Shown one piece after another: positions 26,804 to 35,692 of a stretch of DNA of 64,000 bases (the stretch's first letter is position 1; every line of letters starts with the position of its first letter). Origin of the DNA: Pseudomonas kairouanensis (GTDB lineage: Bacteria; Pseudomonadota; Gammaproteobacteria; Pseudomonadales; Pseudomonadaceae); NCBI RefSeq assembly GCF_004682055.1, contig NZ_QUZU01000024.1, positions 31,024 through 95,023 of the forward strand, read 5' to 3'. A program made the position numbers and the translations under genes. Below the pieces are notes generated by a model. It saw only the letters and a program-made list of their open reading frames with translations. It did not search any database and was not told the origin of the DNA.

Positions 26804-27811
26804 TTACACCAGGGTCAGTACCACTTTGCCGATGTGCTGGCCAGACTCCATCAACTCATGGGCCTGGGCCGCCTCGGACAAGGGGTAGGTTTCGTAGATC
26901 AGCGGGCTGACCTCGCCACGGCGAATCAATGGCCAGACCTTGGACTTGAGCTCGGCGAGAATGCCGGCCTTGTCGTCGGCAGTACGCGAACGCAAGGTGG
27001 AACCGATGTGGGTCAGGCGTTTGACCAGCATCGGGAACAGGTCCACCTGGGTGGCAAGGCCTTTGACCACGCCAATCTGCACGACGCGACCATTCATGGC
27101 GGCGGCCTGGAAGTTTCGCGACACGTAGTCGCCGGCAATGATATCGACGATCACGTCCACGCCTTGCTGGTCGGTGTTCTGCAGCACAACGTCGACAAAG
27201 TCATCGTCGTTGAAGTTGATCGCCACGTCCGCTCCCAGGTCCAGGCTGGCGGCCTGTTGCTCGGCACTGGCGACGGTGGTGAAGATCTTCGAGGCGCCCA
27301 GGGCCTTGGCCAACATGGTCGCAGTGGTACCGATACCGGATGCGCCACCGTGGATCAGCACCGATTCACCGGCCTGGAAGCGGCCCCGCTGGAACAGATT
27401 GACCCACACCGTCATGAAGGTTTCCGGCAGGGCAGCGGCTTCGATCATCGACAGCCCCTTGGGTACATGCAGGGTAGTGCGTTCATCGGACACGGCATAT
27501 TGGGCGTAGCCGCCGCCAGGGACCAGCGCGATCACCAGGTCCCCTACGGTGAACCGGCTGACTTCGCTGCCGACCTGCACCACCTCGCCGGAGATTTCCA
27601 GCCCAGGAATATCCGAAGCGCCGGGTGGTGGGTCGTACAGGCCCTTGCGCTGCAGCAGGTCGGGGCCGTTGACGCCAGCGGCGTGCACCCGGATCAACAC
27701 TTCGCGGTCGGAGGGCGTCGGTACGGCCCGTGTGACCGGCTGCAACACATCGGGAGCGCCGGGGCGAGTGATTTCAATTGCCGTCATTTCGGCGGGGGAA
27801 CTAGTACTCAT
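26804..27811 (-). CDS. NAD(P)H:quinone oxidoreductase (medium-chain, zinc-free, PIG3-like)
   Basis: A 335-aa medium-chain dehydrogenase/reductase without the catalytic zinc ligands of alcohol dehydrogenases. The NADPH fold shows IHGGASGIGTTATMLAKALGA, and VHAAGVNGPDLLQRKGLYDPP is the usual quinone reductase N-terminal region. It likely performs NADPH-dependent reduction of quinones or enals. The ATG at 27811 is the best start (AGGG upstream); ATG 27787 is an alternative. A LysR gene is divergent 129 bp away and is the likely regulator. Confidence 0.88.
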   Translation of the reverse strand: MSTSSPAEMTAIEITRPGAPDVLQPVTRAVPTPSDREVLIRVHAAGVNGPDLLQRKGLYDPPPGASDIPGLEISGEVVQVGSEVSRFTVGDLVIALVPGGGYAQYAVSDERTTLHVPKGLSMIEAAALPETFMTVWVNLFQRGRFQAGESVLIHGGASGIGTTATMLAKALGASKIFTTVASAEQQAASLDLGADVAINFNDDDFVDVVLQNTDQQGVDVIVDIIAGDYVSRNFQAAAMNGRVVQIGVVKGLATQVDLFPMLVKRLTHIGSTLRSRTADDKAGILAELKSKVWPLIRRGEVSPLIYETYPLSEAAQAHELMESGQHIGKVVLTLV

Positions 27812-27940
27812 GAGAAAACCCTGTTTGACGTAGACGGAGGCGGTTATGGCCTCTGTCGCCAATCTACTGGAGTGCGCCGTGTGCAATGCGCTGCGATTTC
27901 GCGATGCCCTGTTGCAGGAATTGTTCGAGGAAAACCGTCG

Positions 27941-28825
27941 ATGAATTGGGATGATGCCCGCGTGTTGCTGGCCTTGGGACGCGAACACACGTTGCGCAAG
28001 GCCGGGCGCATATTGCGCCTGGACCAGGCCACCGTTGGCCGCCGGATTGCCGCCATGGAGGGGGCGCTTGGCTCCACGTTGTTCCTGCGAACCTCGGGTG
28101 GCTTTCAACTGACTGAAATTGGCCAGGCGGCCCTGCAAGCTGCCGAAAAAATGGAGCAAGCGGCCCTGGAATTGAGTCGCCGTGTACGCGGAGCGGATGA
28201 TGAGTTTTCTGGTGAGGTGCGCATCTCCACCACCGACTCATTGGCGTTCGACTATGTGATCCCGGCGCTCAAGCAACTGCGCGTGACCCACCCGGACATT
28301 CATGTGTTGCTCGATAGCAGCTCGGAAATGGTCAACCTTTCACAGCGTGAAGCCGACATCGCCATCCGCAACCAGCGCCCGGAAAACCCCGACCTGATCT
28401 TGCGCAAATTGGCGCAATGGCCGATGGGGCTGTTCGCCTCGCCAGGCTACCTGGCGCGCAAGGGCACACCGTTGGAGTGCGAAGGCCTCAAGGGGCATGA
28501 CGTGGTCATGTATGAGCCCTACTGGCGCGGGCGTGAAGTACCGACCCTGGTGGATGAAACCATGGACGGCGGCACGGTGGTGTTGGCCGTGACATCGAGC
28601 ATGACGGTGCGGCGCGCGGTTGCCGAGGGCCTGGGCATCGGCGAGCTGCCCATCGATGCGGGGCAGCGGGACGCACTCACACGGGTTTGGCCGACACGGG
28701 AGCGTCACCATCCTTATGAGGTGTGGATGGTGACGCACAAGGATTTACGCCACACCGCGCGACTGCGCGTGGTGATCAACCATCTTGCCGCTTCCTTTGC
28801 GGCGACCCGATTGGACCGATCCTGA
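27941..28825 (+). CDS. LysR-family regulator next to quinone oxidoreductase
   Basis: A 294-aa protein with the N-terminal HTH (EHTLRKAGRILRLDQATVGRRIAAMEGALG) and the LysR effector domain (READIAIRNQRPENPDLILRKL). The open frame extends 1.2 kb upstream, but ATG 27941 has GAGG before it and gives the family N-terminus. It is divergent from the quinone oxidoreductase. Its TGA shares a base with the ATG of a second LysR gene (TGATG). Confidence 0.9.
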   Translation: MNWDDARVLLALGREHTLRKAGRILRLDQATVGRRIAAMEGALGSTLFLRTSGGFQLTEIGQAALQAAEKMEQAALELSRRVRGADDEFSGEVRISTTDSLAFDYVIPALKQLRVTHPDIHVLLDSSSEMVNLSQREADIAIRNQRPENPDLILRKLAQWPMGLFASPGYLARKGTPLECEGLKGHDVVMYEPYWRGREVPTLVDETMDGGTVVLAVTSSMTVRRAVAEGLGIGELPIDAGQRDALTRVWPTRERHHPYEVWMVTHKDLRHTARLRVVINHLAASFAATRLDRS

Positions 28826-29775
28826 TGCTCGTCTACAAAAAGGCTGGAGTTGACGTATTTCACTCGATGCAGACCTTTGTCCGAGTGACGGAACTGGGCA
28901 GTTTCACCAGCGCTGCCGAGTCCCTGGGGTACTCGGTGACGCATGTTTCACGCAGCGTTTCCGAGCTTGAGGCGCACCTCAAAGCCAAGCTGCTGAACCG
29001 CACCACCCGCAGACTGGCCCTCACCGAGGTAGGGGCCCGCTACCTGCAACATTGCAAATCGATCCTGGAAAGCCTTGCCCTGGCCGAGCTTGAAGCGTCC
29101 GGCGCGCAAACCCAGGTGTTCGGCAAGTTACGCATGCATGCGCCCAACGGTGTCGGGCAGTTCCATATCATTGCGTTGGTGGCCCAGTACCTCAAGCTGC
29201 ACCCAGACGTGGATTTCGAACTGACCTTGTCACAGGTCTCTCCTGACCTTCTGGGCGAGGGGTATGACCTGATGATCACGGCGGACAGCAAGATCGAAAG
29301 CTCAGGGTTCTTTGCCCAGACCCTGGGCACCACCTACAGCGTGTTCTGCATGGGCCTGGAGTACTTGAAGACCGCCGGTGCGCCGGCCACATTGGCCGAG
29401 CTGGCCGGGCATGACTACCTGGCGCTGCATGACCCGTCCTTTCCCAAAGGCCCGGAGATAGAAGGGGTGGACCTGGACGGCATGATGCCCATGCGCCAAC
29501 GGCTGACGGTCAACGTCGCAGACTCCGTGGCGCAAGCGGCCAGGCAAAACATGGGGATCTGCCTGGTGCCCGGCTACGTGGCGGCAGACGCGATCCGAAG
29601 GCGGGAGTTGGTCAGGGTACTGACCAACATCACCGCCAACCGGCGCGACATCTCGGTGATCTACCCCTCGCGTCAGTTCCAGGACGCCAAGATCCGCACC
29701 TGGATCGAGTTCCTCAAGGCCAACCTGCCGAAACGGTTGGAGGAGGACGATCGTTTTCTGACGGGCAGGCAATAG
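28825..29775 (+). CDS. LysR-family regulator, tandem with the preceding one
   Basis: A 316-aa LysR protein: HTH LGSFTSAAESLGYSVTHVSRSVSELEAHLKAKLLNRTTRR, then an effector domain with LMITADSKIESSGFFAQTL. The ATG at 28825 overlaps the previous stop; the next in-frame ATG (28867, MQTFVRV) fits the family start better but lacks a ribosome site. Two unrelated LysR genes in one overlapping transcript is unusual. The target is unknown, possibly the divergent quinone oxidoreductase or the convergent MFS gene. Confidence 0.85.
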   Translation: MLVYKKAGVDVFHSMQTFVRVTELGSFTSAAESLGYSVTHVSRSVSELEAHLKAKLLNRTTRRLALTEVGARYLQHCKSILESLALAELEASGAQTQVFGKLRMHAPNGVGQFHIIALVAQYLKLHPDVDFELTLSQVSPDLLGEGYDLMITADSKIESSGFFAQTLGTTYSVFCMGLEYLKTAGAPATLAELAGHDYLALHDPSFPKGPEIEGVDLDGMMPMRQRLTVNVADSVAQAARQNMGICLVPGYVAADAIRRRELVRVLTNITANRRDISVIYPSRQFQDAKIRTWIEFLKANLPKRLEEDDRFLTGRQ

Positions 29776-29808
29776 TCACCGCGAGCGCATACCTGGATGC
29801 AGAAGGCC

Positions 29809-31131
29809 TCAGCGGCGTACCTTCACCCAAGCCATCAGCACTGCCGAAGACAGAACACCCACCGTCATGAAGATGTAGGCCGCGCCAGGGTTTCCGGTAA
29901 GACCTATGAGGTGGCCTACGATCCACGAGCCCGCGAACGCGCCTAATGCTCCACACGCGTTGATCAAGCCAATCGCACCGCCAAACACATTGGACGGCAG
30001 GATTTCCGGGATCAGCGCAAAGAAGGGGCCATAAGGTGCGTACAGCGCAGCCGCAGCGAGGGTGAGCAAAGCGAACGAAAGCCAGAAATGACTCGCCCCC
30101 AACAGGTAAGAGCAGAAGAAAGCCAGCGCGCCCAGTGCCAACAGCGGCCACACGAAATGCTTGCGTTGTTGAGACTTGTCCGACGCCCAGGACACGGCCA
30201 GCATGGCGGTGACAGCCGCGACGTAAGGCACGGCGCTGAGCCAGCCGACAGTGACGATATCCGCTGCAGCCGCCTGTTTTATGATGCTTGGCAGCCACAT
30301 GATGAAACCGTACACACCGATACTCCACAGCGCATGCACGCAGCACAGCTGGATCACGACGGGGCTGGTGAACGCCTGGCGATAATTGCGCACCACCGCC
30401 ATGCCTTTTTGCTCATCGGCCAATGTGGCCGCCAGCTGGTTTTTTTCCTGCTGGGTCAGCCAATCGACCTGATCGGGTTTGTCCCGAGCCAGGCGCCACC
30501 AGATAAACGCCCACAGGATCGCCGGGGCGCCTTCGATCACGAACATTTCCCGCCAGCCCCATGCCTGGATCAAGTACCCCGAGAGCACGGACATCCACAG
30601 CACGGTCACGGGGTTGCCCAGCACCAGAAAGGTATTGGCGCGCGAACGTTCCTTGCGTGTAAACCAGTTACTGATGAAGATCAGCATCGCCGGCATCACG
30701 GCGGCCTCGACAACGCCCAGCGTCAGCCGGATGACCATCAGCATCGGAATATTGGTCACCAGTCCCGTGGCCATCGCGCAGCCACCCCAGAGGATTAAGC
30801 TCCAGAACACCAGCTTTCGTACGCTGTATTTCTGCGCGTAGATGGCACCCGGCACCTGGAAGAAGAAGTAACCCAGAAAGAACAGCGCCCCGATCAGCGA
30901 GGACATGCTTTTGGTGATGCCCAGATCCTGCTCGATGCCGGCGGCGCTGGCGAATCCGTAGTTTGCCCGGTCCAGATAGGCCAGGCTGTAGGTGATGAAA
31001 ATCAGCGGGATCAAATACAGCCAGCGCTTGGACGCAAAGCCTTTGGCGCGGGCGCCTCGTTGGCTGTTGGTGTTGCCACCGGGGGTGTCAGATTCAACCC
31101 GCGGCAGTAATTGCTCTGTGCGATTGCTCAT
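29809..31131 (-). CDS. MFS transporter, anion:cation symporter family
   Basis: A 440-aa 12-helix MFS protein of the ACS type (LAYLDRANYGFASAAGIEQ after helix 1; IRLTLGVVEAAVMPAMLIFI in helices 4-5). These import organic anions such as tartrate, hexuronates, gluconate-like acids or phthalate with protons. It follows a gluconate-5-dehydrogenase-like SDR on the same strand, 42 bp downstream, so the pair probably takes up and oxidises a sugar acid. Confidence 0.88.
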   Translation of the reverse strand: MSNRTEQLLPRVESDTPGGNTNSQRGARAKGFASKRWLYLIPLIFITYSLAYLDRANYGFASAAGIEQDLGITKSMSSLIGALFFLGYFFFQVPGAIYAQKYSVRKLVFWSLILWGGCAMATGLVTNIPMLMVIRLTLGVVEAAVMPAMLIFISNWFTRKERSRANTFLVLGNPVTVLWMSVLSGYLIQAWGWREMFVIEGAPAILWAFIWWRLARDKPDQVDWLTQQEKNQLAATLADEQKGMAVVRNYRQAFTSPVVIQLCCVHALWSIGVYGFIMWLPSIIKQAAAADIVTVGWLSAVPYVAAVTAMLAVSWASDKSQQRKHFVWPLLALGALAFFCSYLLGASHFWLSFALLTLAAAALYAPYGPFFALIPEILPSNVFGGAIGLINACGALGAFAGSWIVGHLIGLTGNPGAAYIFMTVGVLSSAVLMAWVKVRR

Positions 31132-31173
31132 GGGGGTTTCCCTATTGTTGTTCTAGTGGTGCTGGTGCTTTGT

Positions 31174-31947
31174 TCAAACCACGCTGGTCAACCCGCCATC
31201 GACAAACAGCGTTTGCCCATTGATGAAGTCCGAGGCGGCCGAGGCGAGAAATACCGCCGTTCCGCAGAGTTCTTCGACGCGCCCCCAACGTCCCGCCGGC
31301 GTGCGCTTGCACAGCCACTCGGAGAATTGCTGATTGTCCACCAGGGGGCGATTCATCTCGGTCTCGAAGTAACCAGGCGCCAAGCCATTAGCCTGGATGC
31401 CATACCGCGCCCAGTCGGCACACATGCCTTTGGTGAGCATCTTTACGGCGCCTTTCGAGGCCGCATAAGGGGCGATGGTCGGGCGGCCCAGTTGGCTCTG
31501 GACCGAGCAGATATTGATGATCTTGCCGCGCCGGCGCGCAATCATGTGCCGGGCGACGGCTTGGGATACGTGAAAAACGCCGTCGAGGTTGACCCGCATT
31601 AAATCGTGCCAGTCGTTGGCGTCGTAGTCTTCGAGCGGCGCGCGGCGCTGGATGCCGGCGTTGTTGACCAGGATATCGATGGGGCCGATGTCCGCCTCGA
31701 AATCATTGATGGCTTGCTGCAGTTGAGCGCGGTCCGTGACGTCGAATACAGCGAATTCTGCGTGGATACCTTCTTCACGCAACTGGTCGGTGACGCGCTG
31801 CGCTTTCTGGCGATTGCGGTCGTTGATCACCACGCTCGCTCCCGCGGCCCCCAGGCCTCTGGCGAGCTCCAGGCCGATGCCTTTGCCAGAACCGGTGATC
31901 AGGGCTCTGCGCCCCCCAAGGTGGAAGCTGTTGATATCAAATGGCAT
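31174..31947 (-). CDS. SDR, gluconate 5-dehydrogenase-like
   Basis: A 257-aa classical SDR: cofactor loop ITGSGKGIGLELA near residue 18, NNAGIQRRAPL, catalytic Ser in ICSVQSQLG, and Tyr/Lys in YAASKGA. The NNAGIQ(R)R and PGYFETEM segments are those of gluconate 5-dehydrogenases (IdnO/Gno), which interconvert gluconate and 5-ketogluconate. It precedes an MFS anion importer. A divergent LysR gene 141 bp away is the likely controller. Confidence 0.85.
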   Translation of the reverse strand: MPFDINSFHLGGRRALITGSGKGIGLELARGLGAAGASVVINDRNRQKAQRVTDQLREEGIHAEFAVFDVTDRAQLQQAINDFEADIGPIDILVNNAGIQRRAPLEDYDANDWHDLMRVNLDGVFHVSQAVARHMIARRRGKIINICSVQSQLGRPTIAPYAASKGAVKMLTKGMCADWARYGIQANGLAPGYFETEMNRPLVDNQQFSEWLCKRTPAGRWGRVEELCGTAVFLASAASDFINGQTLFVDGGLTSVV

Positions 31948-32088
31948 AGGATTCTCCGCAAGCAGCCGTTTATTTTTTTAGGCCTTGGCGTCAGTTCACC
32001 CTACTGCCCGATCGTCGTCCAATCGTCATTGCTGATCTGGTGATCACGGATTTTGATAAGATCGGCCCAGTGAATCAGGAGCCCTCCC

Positions 32089-32973
32089 ATGGAATTCAAA
32101 CATCTGCGCTCATTCGTGACGCTGGCAGAAGACCTTCATTTCGGTCGTGCAGCACGGCGGCTGTCGATCGTGCAGCCGGCGCTGAGCATGCAGATCAAAA
32201 TGCTGGAGCATGAGCTTGGCGTGCGCTTGTTCGATCGCAATCGGCATTCGGTGACCTTGACTGAGGTGGGGGCGATGTTCTTGCCCGAGGCTCGGGCTAC
32301 CTTGAAGCAATCAGCGTATGCGGTGGATGTGGCCAAGGCCTCAAGCCGAGGGGAGATCGGGCGGGTGCGTCTGGGGTTCGTGTCCTCGGTGCTGCCCGAG
32401 TTGCTGCCCAAGCTTGTTCGCGCACTGCACGAGCGCTTTCCCCGCATTCAGCTGGAGCTCAAGGACATGCCAGGGCCGGAGCAGGCCGCCGCCCTCAAGG
32501 ATGGCCGACTGGATTTTGGGTTGATGCGCCTGCCCACGGTCATTGCGGGTATTCACACTCGGGAGGTCCTGCAAGAGACCCTCACCGTTGCGCTACCTCG
32601 AAACCACCCGCTGGCCATGCGCGACAGCCTGACCCCCGAAGTCCTCGCCCAGGAGCCAGTGTTTATCCTGGCAAGGCAATACGCCCCAGGCTTTTTCGAT
32701 GGTTTGATGCAAGCGCTGGACAGCCATGGAGGCCGGCCGCTGATCGCCTCTGAACTGGGGGAGTTCACCACCATGCTTGCGCTGGTGTCCGCTGGCCTCG
32801 GCATTGGGCTGCTGCCTACCAATGCCGCACGGGCACTGCCCGCCGATGTGGTGTCAAAGCCGCTGGCATTGGGCGGCTACAGGGCGACTACCGGCCTTGC
32901 ATGGGTTGATCTCAACAGCCCGGTCAAGACCACGGTATTCGACTTGATGAACGAGTTATTGGGTGTCGACTGA
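32089..32973 (+). CDS. LysR-family regulator, divergent from the gluconate-5-dehydrogenase-like operon
   Basis: A 294-aa regulator of the BenM/CatM-like type, starting MEFKHLRSFVTLAEDLHFGRA with HTH ARRLSIVQPALSMQIKMLEHELG and an effector domain with LKDGRLDFGLMRLP. Its position makes it the probable activator of the divergent SDR-MFS pair. Confidence 0.9.
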   Translation: MEFKHLRSFVTLAEDLHFGRAARRLSIVQPALSMQIKMLEHELGVRLFDRNRHSVTLTEVGAMFLPEARATLKQSAYAVDVAKASSRGEIGRVRLGFVSSVLPELLPKLVRALHERFPRIQLELKDMPGPEQAAALKDGRLDFGLMRLPTVIAGIHTREVLQETLTVALPRNHPLAMRDSLTPEVLAQEPVFILARQYAPGFFDGLMQALDSHGGRPLIASELGEFTTMLALVSAGLGIGLLPTNAARALPADVVSKPLALGGYRATTGLAWVDLNSPVKTTVFDLMNELLGVD

Positions 32974-33057
32974 GGTGACGTTTCGAGTGAGTTGAGCGCT
33001 ATCATGAGCTAGCGTTCATGCATGCACTGTTCCGACAACTCCCTGGATACTGCCCTT

Positions 33058-33888
33058 ATGAGAGACCTGCCGCCCACCGCGACCTTGCGTGCATTTGAAG
33101 TGGCCACCCGGCACCTGACCTTTACGGCGGCCGCACAGGAGCTACATGTAACCCAGAGCGCGGTCAGCCACCAGCTCAAACACCTTGAGGCGCTTTGGGG
33201 GCTGCAGTTGTTTGAGCGCGGCAAGGCGTTGCGCCTCACGCCGGCGGGGGCTGCGCTGGCGCCCATCGTGCGGGAGTTCTTCATGAGCCTGGAGGCGACG
33301 CTGGGTGATTTGCGCGAACAAAAAGGCAGGGTTCGACTCAGCGTCAGTACCACCTATTCGTTCGCGCTCAAGTGGCTGTTGCCACGCTTGCCGCGACTCT
33401 CTCGCCAGCACCCCGAGTTGCTGGTCTCGCTGGACACCACCGATACAATCATCCACTTCTCCCACGGCCAGGCGGATGTTGCGATCAGGCTCGGCAAGGG
33501 TAATTACCCCGGCCTGCATTCGGAGTTCCTGTTTGGCGAGCAGGTATTTCCTGTGGCCAGCCCCGACCTGCTGCGCCGCGTCGGGACGCCGCAGAGCCCT
33601 GCAGAGTTATTGAATCTGCCGCTGCTGACCCGTGATGGTGCCGAGTTGGTGCCTAAGTGGGAGGTGTGGTTTCAAGCCGTCGGGCTGGCCTACTTACCGC
33701 TCAAGGAAAGCGTCAGGTTTGGCGATACCAACATGACGGTCGAGGCGGCCTTGCTCGGTCAAGGGGTGGCCTTGGTGCGCAGCGGGCATGTCGAGAACGA
33801 AATCGCCGATGGCCGTTTGGTGCGGCTGTTCGATGTAGCGTTCCCATCGCCGCTGGCGTACTACTTCGTGTGCCCCAAGGGCATCTAA
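33058..33888 (+). CDS. GcvA-like LysR regulator with a premature stop
   Basis: A 276-aa LysR protein (PTATLRAFEVATRHLTFTAA; HTH LHVTQSAVSHQLKHLE) with a GcvA-type effector domain ending YYFVCPKGI and then TAA at 33886. Reading on in the same frame gives 24 further codons to a second TAA at 33961. They include PHIASFRQWLVSEALK, which is exactly how GcvA-like proteins normally end (last helix of the effector domain). The TAA therefore looks like a recent nonsense mutation. The protein may be impaired or may tolerate the loss. The ATG at 33058 is chosen from the family start; an upstream ATG at 33022 is possible. Confidence 0.85.
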   Translation: MRDLPPTATLRAFEVATRHLTFTAAAQELHVTQSAVSHQLKHLEALWGLQLFERGKALRLTPAGAALAPIVREFFMSLEATLGDLREQKGRVRLSVSTTYSFALKWLLPRLPRLSRQHPELLVSLDTTDTIIHFSHGQADVAIRLGKGNYPGLHSEFLFGEQVFPVASPDLLRRVGTPQSPAELLNLPLLTRDGAELVPKWEVWFQAVGLAYLPLKESVRFGDTNMTVEAALLGQGVALVRSGHVENEIADGRLVRLFDVAFPSPLAYYFVCPKGI

Positions 33889-34036
33889 TCGCAGCCGCAC
33901 ATTGCCAGCTTTCGCCAATGGCTGGTCAGCGAGGCGCTGAAAGTCCAACGTGTCGCGCCGTAAGCATGAGTATCTGCTCATGCTGCAATGAGGAGACTTC
34001 GCTTTAGTCCCGGCACCGGATTGCCTACAGTGGCGT

Positions 34037-34864
34037 ATGCCTATTCATCTCATCTGCCTTGTTCTTTTCGCCGCGCTCCTGCATGCAAGCTGGAATGCGC
34101 TGCTGCGCAGCGGTGCCGATCGGCTGTGGTCCATGACGGTGATGTGCATGGCCATTGCGCTGGTGTGTATCGTCGCCGCAGCTTTCATGGCGCCACCGGC
34201 CATTGAAAGCTGGGGCTATGCGCTGCTGTCGGGGGTGCTGCATGTGGGCTACAACCTGTTTCTGGTGCGCAGTTACCGGGTTGGCGACCTGGGGCAGATC
34301 TACCCGATTTCACGCGGCTCGTCGCCGGTGCTGATCACCTTGGGCGCCGCCATGTTTGCCGGAGAAAGCATCACGCCAGGCGAGCTGCTCGGTGTCGGGC
34401 TGGTGTCCGGTGGGATTATTTCGCTGGCCTTCAAAGGGCGCAGCCTGTCGGTGCCCAGCTTGCCCTATGCGCTGGGAACGGGCGGCTTCATTGCGGCCTA
34501 CAGCGTCGTGGACGGCATAGGCGCCAGGCTGTCCGGCGCGCCGCTGGCCTACACCGTGTGGATGTGCGTCTTGTGGGGTGTGCTGATGCCGCTGGTCTAC
34601 ATCGGCCTGCGTGGCCCCCGCAGCTTGTTCTGCGTGCGCCCAGGCACAGTCACCGCGGTGGTCGGCGGCCTGGTCTCTTTGCTCGCCTATGGCATGGTCA
34701 TCTACGCCATGAACGAAGCACCCCTGGGCGCGGTATCGGCATTGCGCGAAACCAGCGTGCTGTTTGCGTTGCTGATCGGCTATGTGTTCCTCGGCGAGAC
34801 GCTCACCGCGCGCCGGATCCTGGCGTGCATCGTGATCGCCAGCGGCGCTTTCATCATCGGCTGA
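34037..34864 (+). CDS. DMT-superfamily (EamA) transporter
   Basis: A 275-aa protein with about ten membrane segments in two EamA repeats; the second begins near residue 145. GDLGQIYPISRGSSPVLITLGA and ETSVLFALLIGYVFLGE are the usual ends of each repeat. It probably exports a small metabolite. It follows the truncated LysR gene and precedes an SDR gene by 29 bp, so transporter and SDR are likely co-transcribed. Confidence 0.87.
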   Translation: MPIHLICLVLFAALLHASWNALLRSGADRLWSMTVMCMAIALVCIVAAAFMAPPAIESWGYALLSGVLHVGYNLFLVRSYRVGDLGQIYPISRGSSPVLITLGAAMFAGESITPGELLGVGLVSGGIISLAFKGRSLSVPSLPYALGTGGFIAAYSVVDGIGARLSGAPLAYTVWMCVLWGVLMPLVYIGLRGPRSLFCVRPGTVTAVVGGLVSLLAYGMVIYAMNEAPLGAVSALRETSVLFALLIGYVFLGETLTARRILACIVIASGAFIIG

Positions 34865-34893
34865 TACAGCCAACTGCTCAGGAGGTAGATTCA

Positions 34894-35655
34894 ATGAACA
34901 ACGTCGCAACGGCACCGCTGATTCTGATCACCGGTGGAAGCCGTGGAGTGGGAGCGGCCACCGCCCGGCTGGCCGCCGCACGCGGTTATGACGTCGCCAT
35001 CAGCTACGTTGCCAACGAGTCCGCAGCGTTGGCGGTGGTCGCGGATGTGCAAGCATTGGGGCGCAGGGCCTTGGCCGTGCGGGCCGACAGTGCGGACCCT
35101 CAACAGGTGGCCGATTTGTTCGCGGCCATCGACCGTACGTTCGGACGCATTGATGTGCTGGTCAATAACGCCGGGATGCTGGGGCTTCAGTCGCGCCTGG
35201 AAGACCTCGGCTTCGAGCGGATGCAGCGTATTTTCGCGGTCAATGCCATTGGGCCAATGCTTTGTGCTCAGCAAGCGGTGAGGCGCATGTCTCACCGCCA
35301 TAACGGGCCCGGCGGCGTGGTGATCAATGTCTCTTCCGCGTCGGCGCGCCTGGGCAGCCCCAATGAGTATGTCGACTATGCGGCGTCAAAGGGCGCCTTG
35401 GAGACCTTCACCATCGGGTTTGCCAAAGAGGTGGCCCGGGAGGGGATACGCGTCAACTGCATCCGCCCCGGACATATCTATACCGACATGCATGCCAGTG
35501 GCGGTGAGCCGGGTCGGGTCGATCGGGTCAAGGACTCGATCCCCATGGGGCGGGGCGGTCAGCCGGAGGAGGTGGCTCAGGCGATTCTATGGTTGGCCAG
35601 TGCGCAGGCATCGTTCGTCACCGGTACCTTCCTTGACGTCACAGGGGGTAAATGA
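34894..35655 (+). CDS. SDR-family oxidoreductase
   Basis: A 253-aa classical SDR: GGSRGVGAATA cofactor motif, NNAGMLG, catalytic Ser in INVSSASARLG, and Tyr/Lys in YAASKGALE. It resembles glucose-1-dehydrogenase/FabG-like reductases; the substrate is unknown. The start at 34894 has AGGAGG upstream and discards a long frame that overlaps the transporter. An AraC regulator gene lies convergent, 37 bp beyond. Confidence 0.87.
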   Translation: MNNVATAPLILITGGSRGVGAATARLAAARGYDVAISYVANESAALAVVADVQALGRRALAVRADSADPQQVADLFAAIDRTFGRIDVLVNNAGMLGLQSRLEDLGFERMQRIFAVNAIGPMLCAQQAVRRMSHRHNGPGGVVINVSSASARLGSPNEYVDYAASKGALETFTIGFAKEVAREGIRVNCIRPGHIYTDMHASGGEPGRVDRVKDSIPMGRGGQPEEVAQAILWLASAQASFVTGTFLDVTGGK

Positions 35656-35692
35656 GCCAGCGGCACGGCCCATCCACTGCCTGCGAGTGGCT

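Noticed and set aside
26741..27940. Long rightward open frame continuous with the LysR gene at 27941
   Set aside because: It is a shadow of the quinone oxidoreductase on the other strand; the LysR protein starts at 27941 with its own ribosome site.
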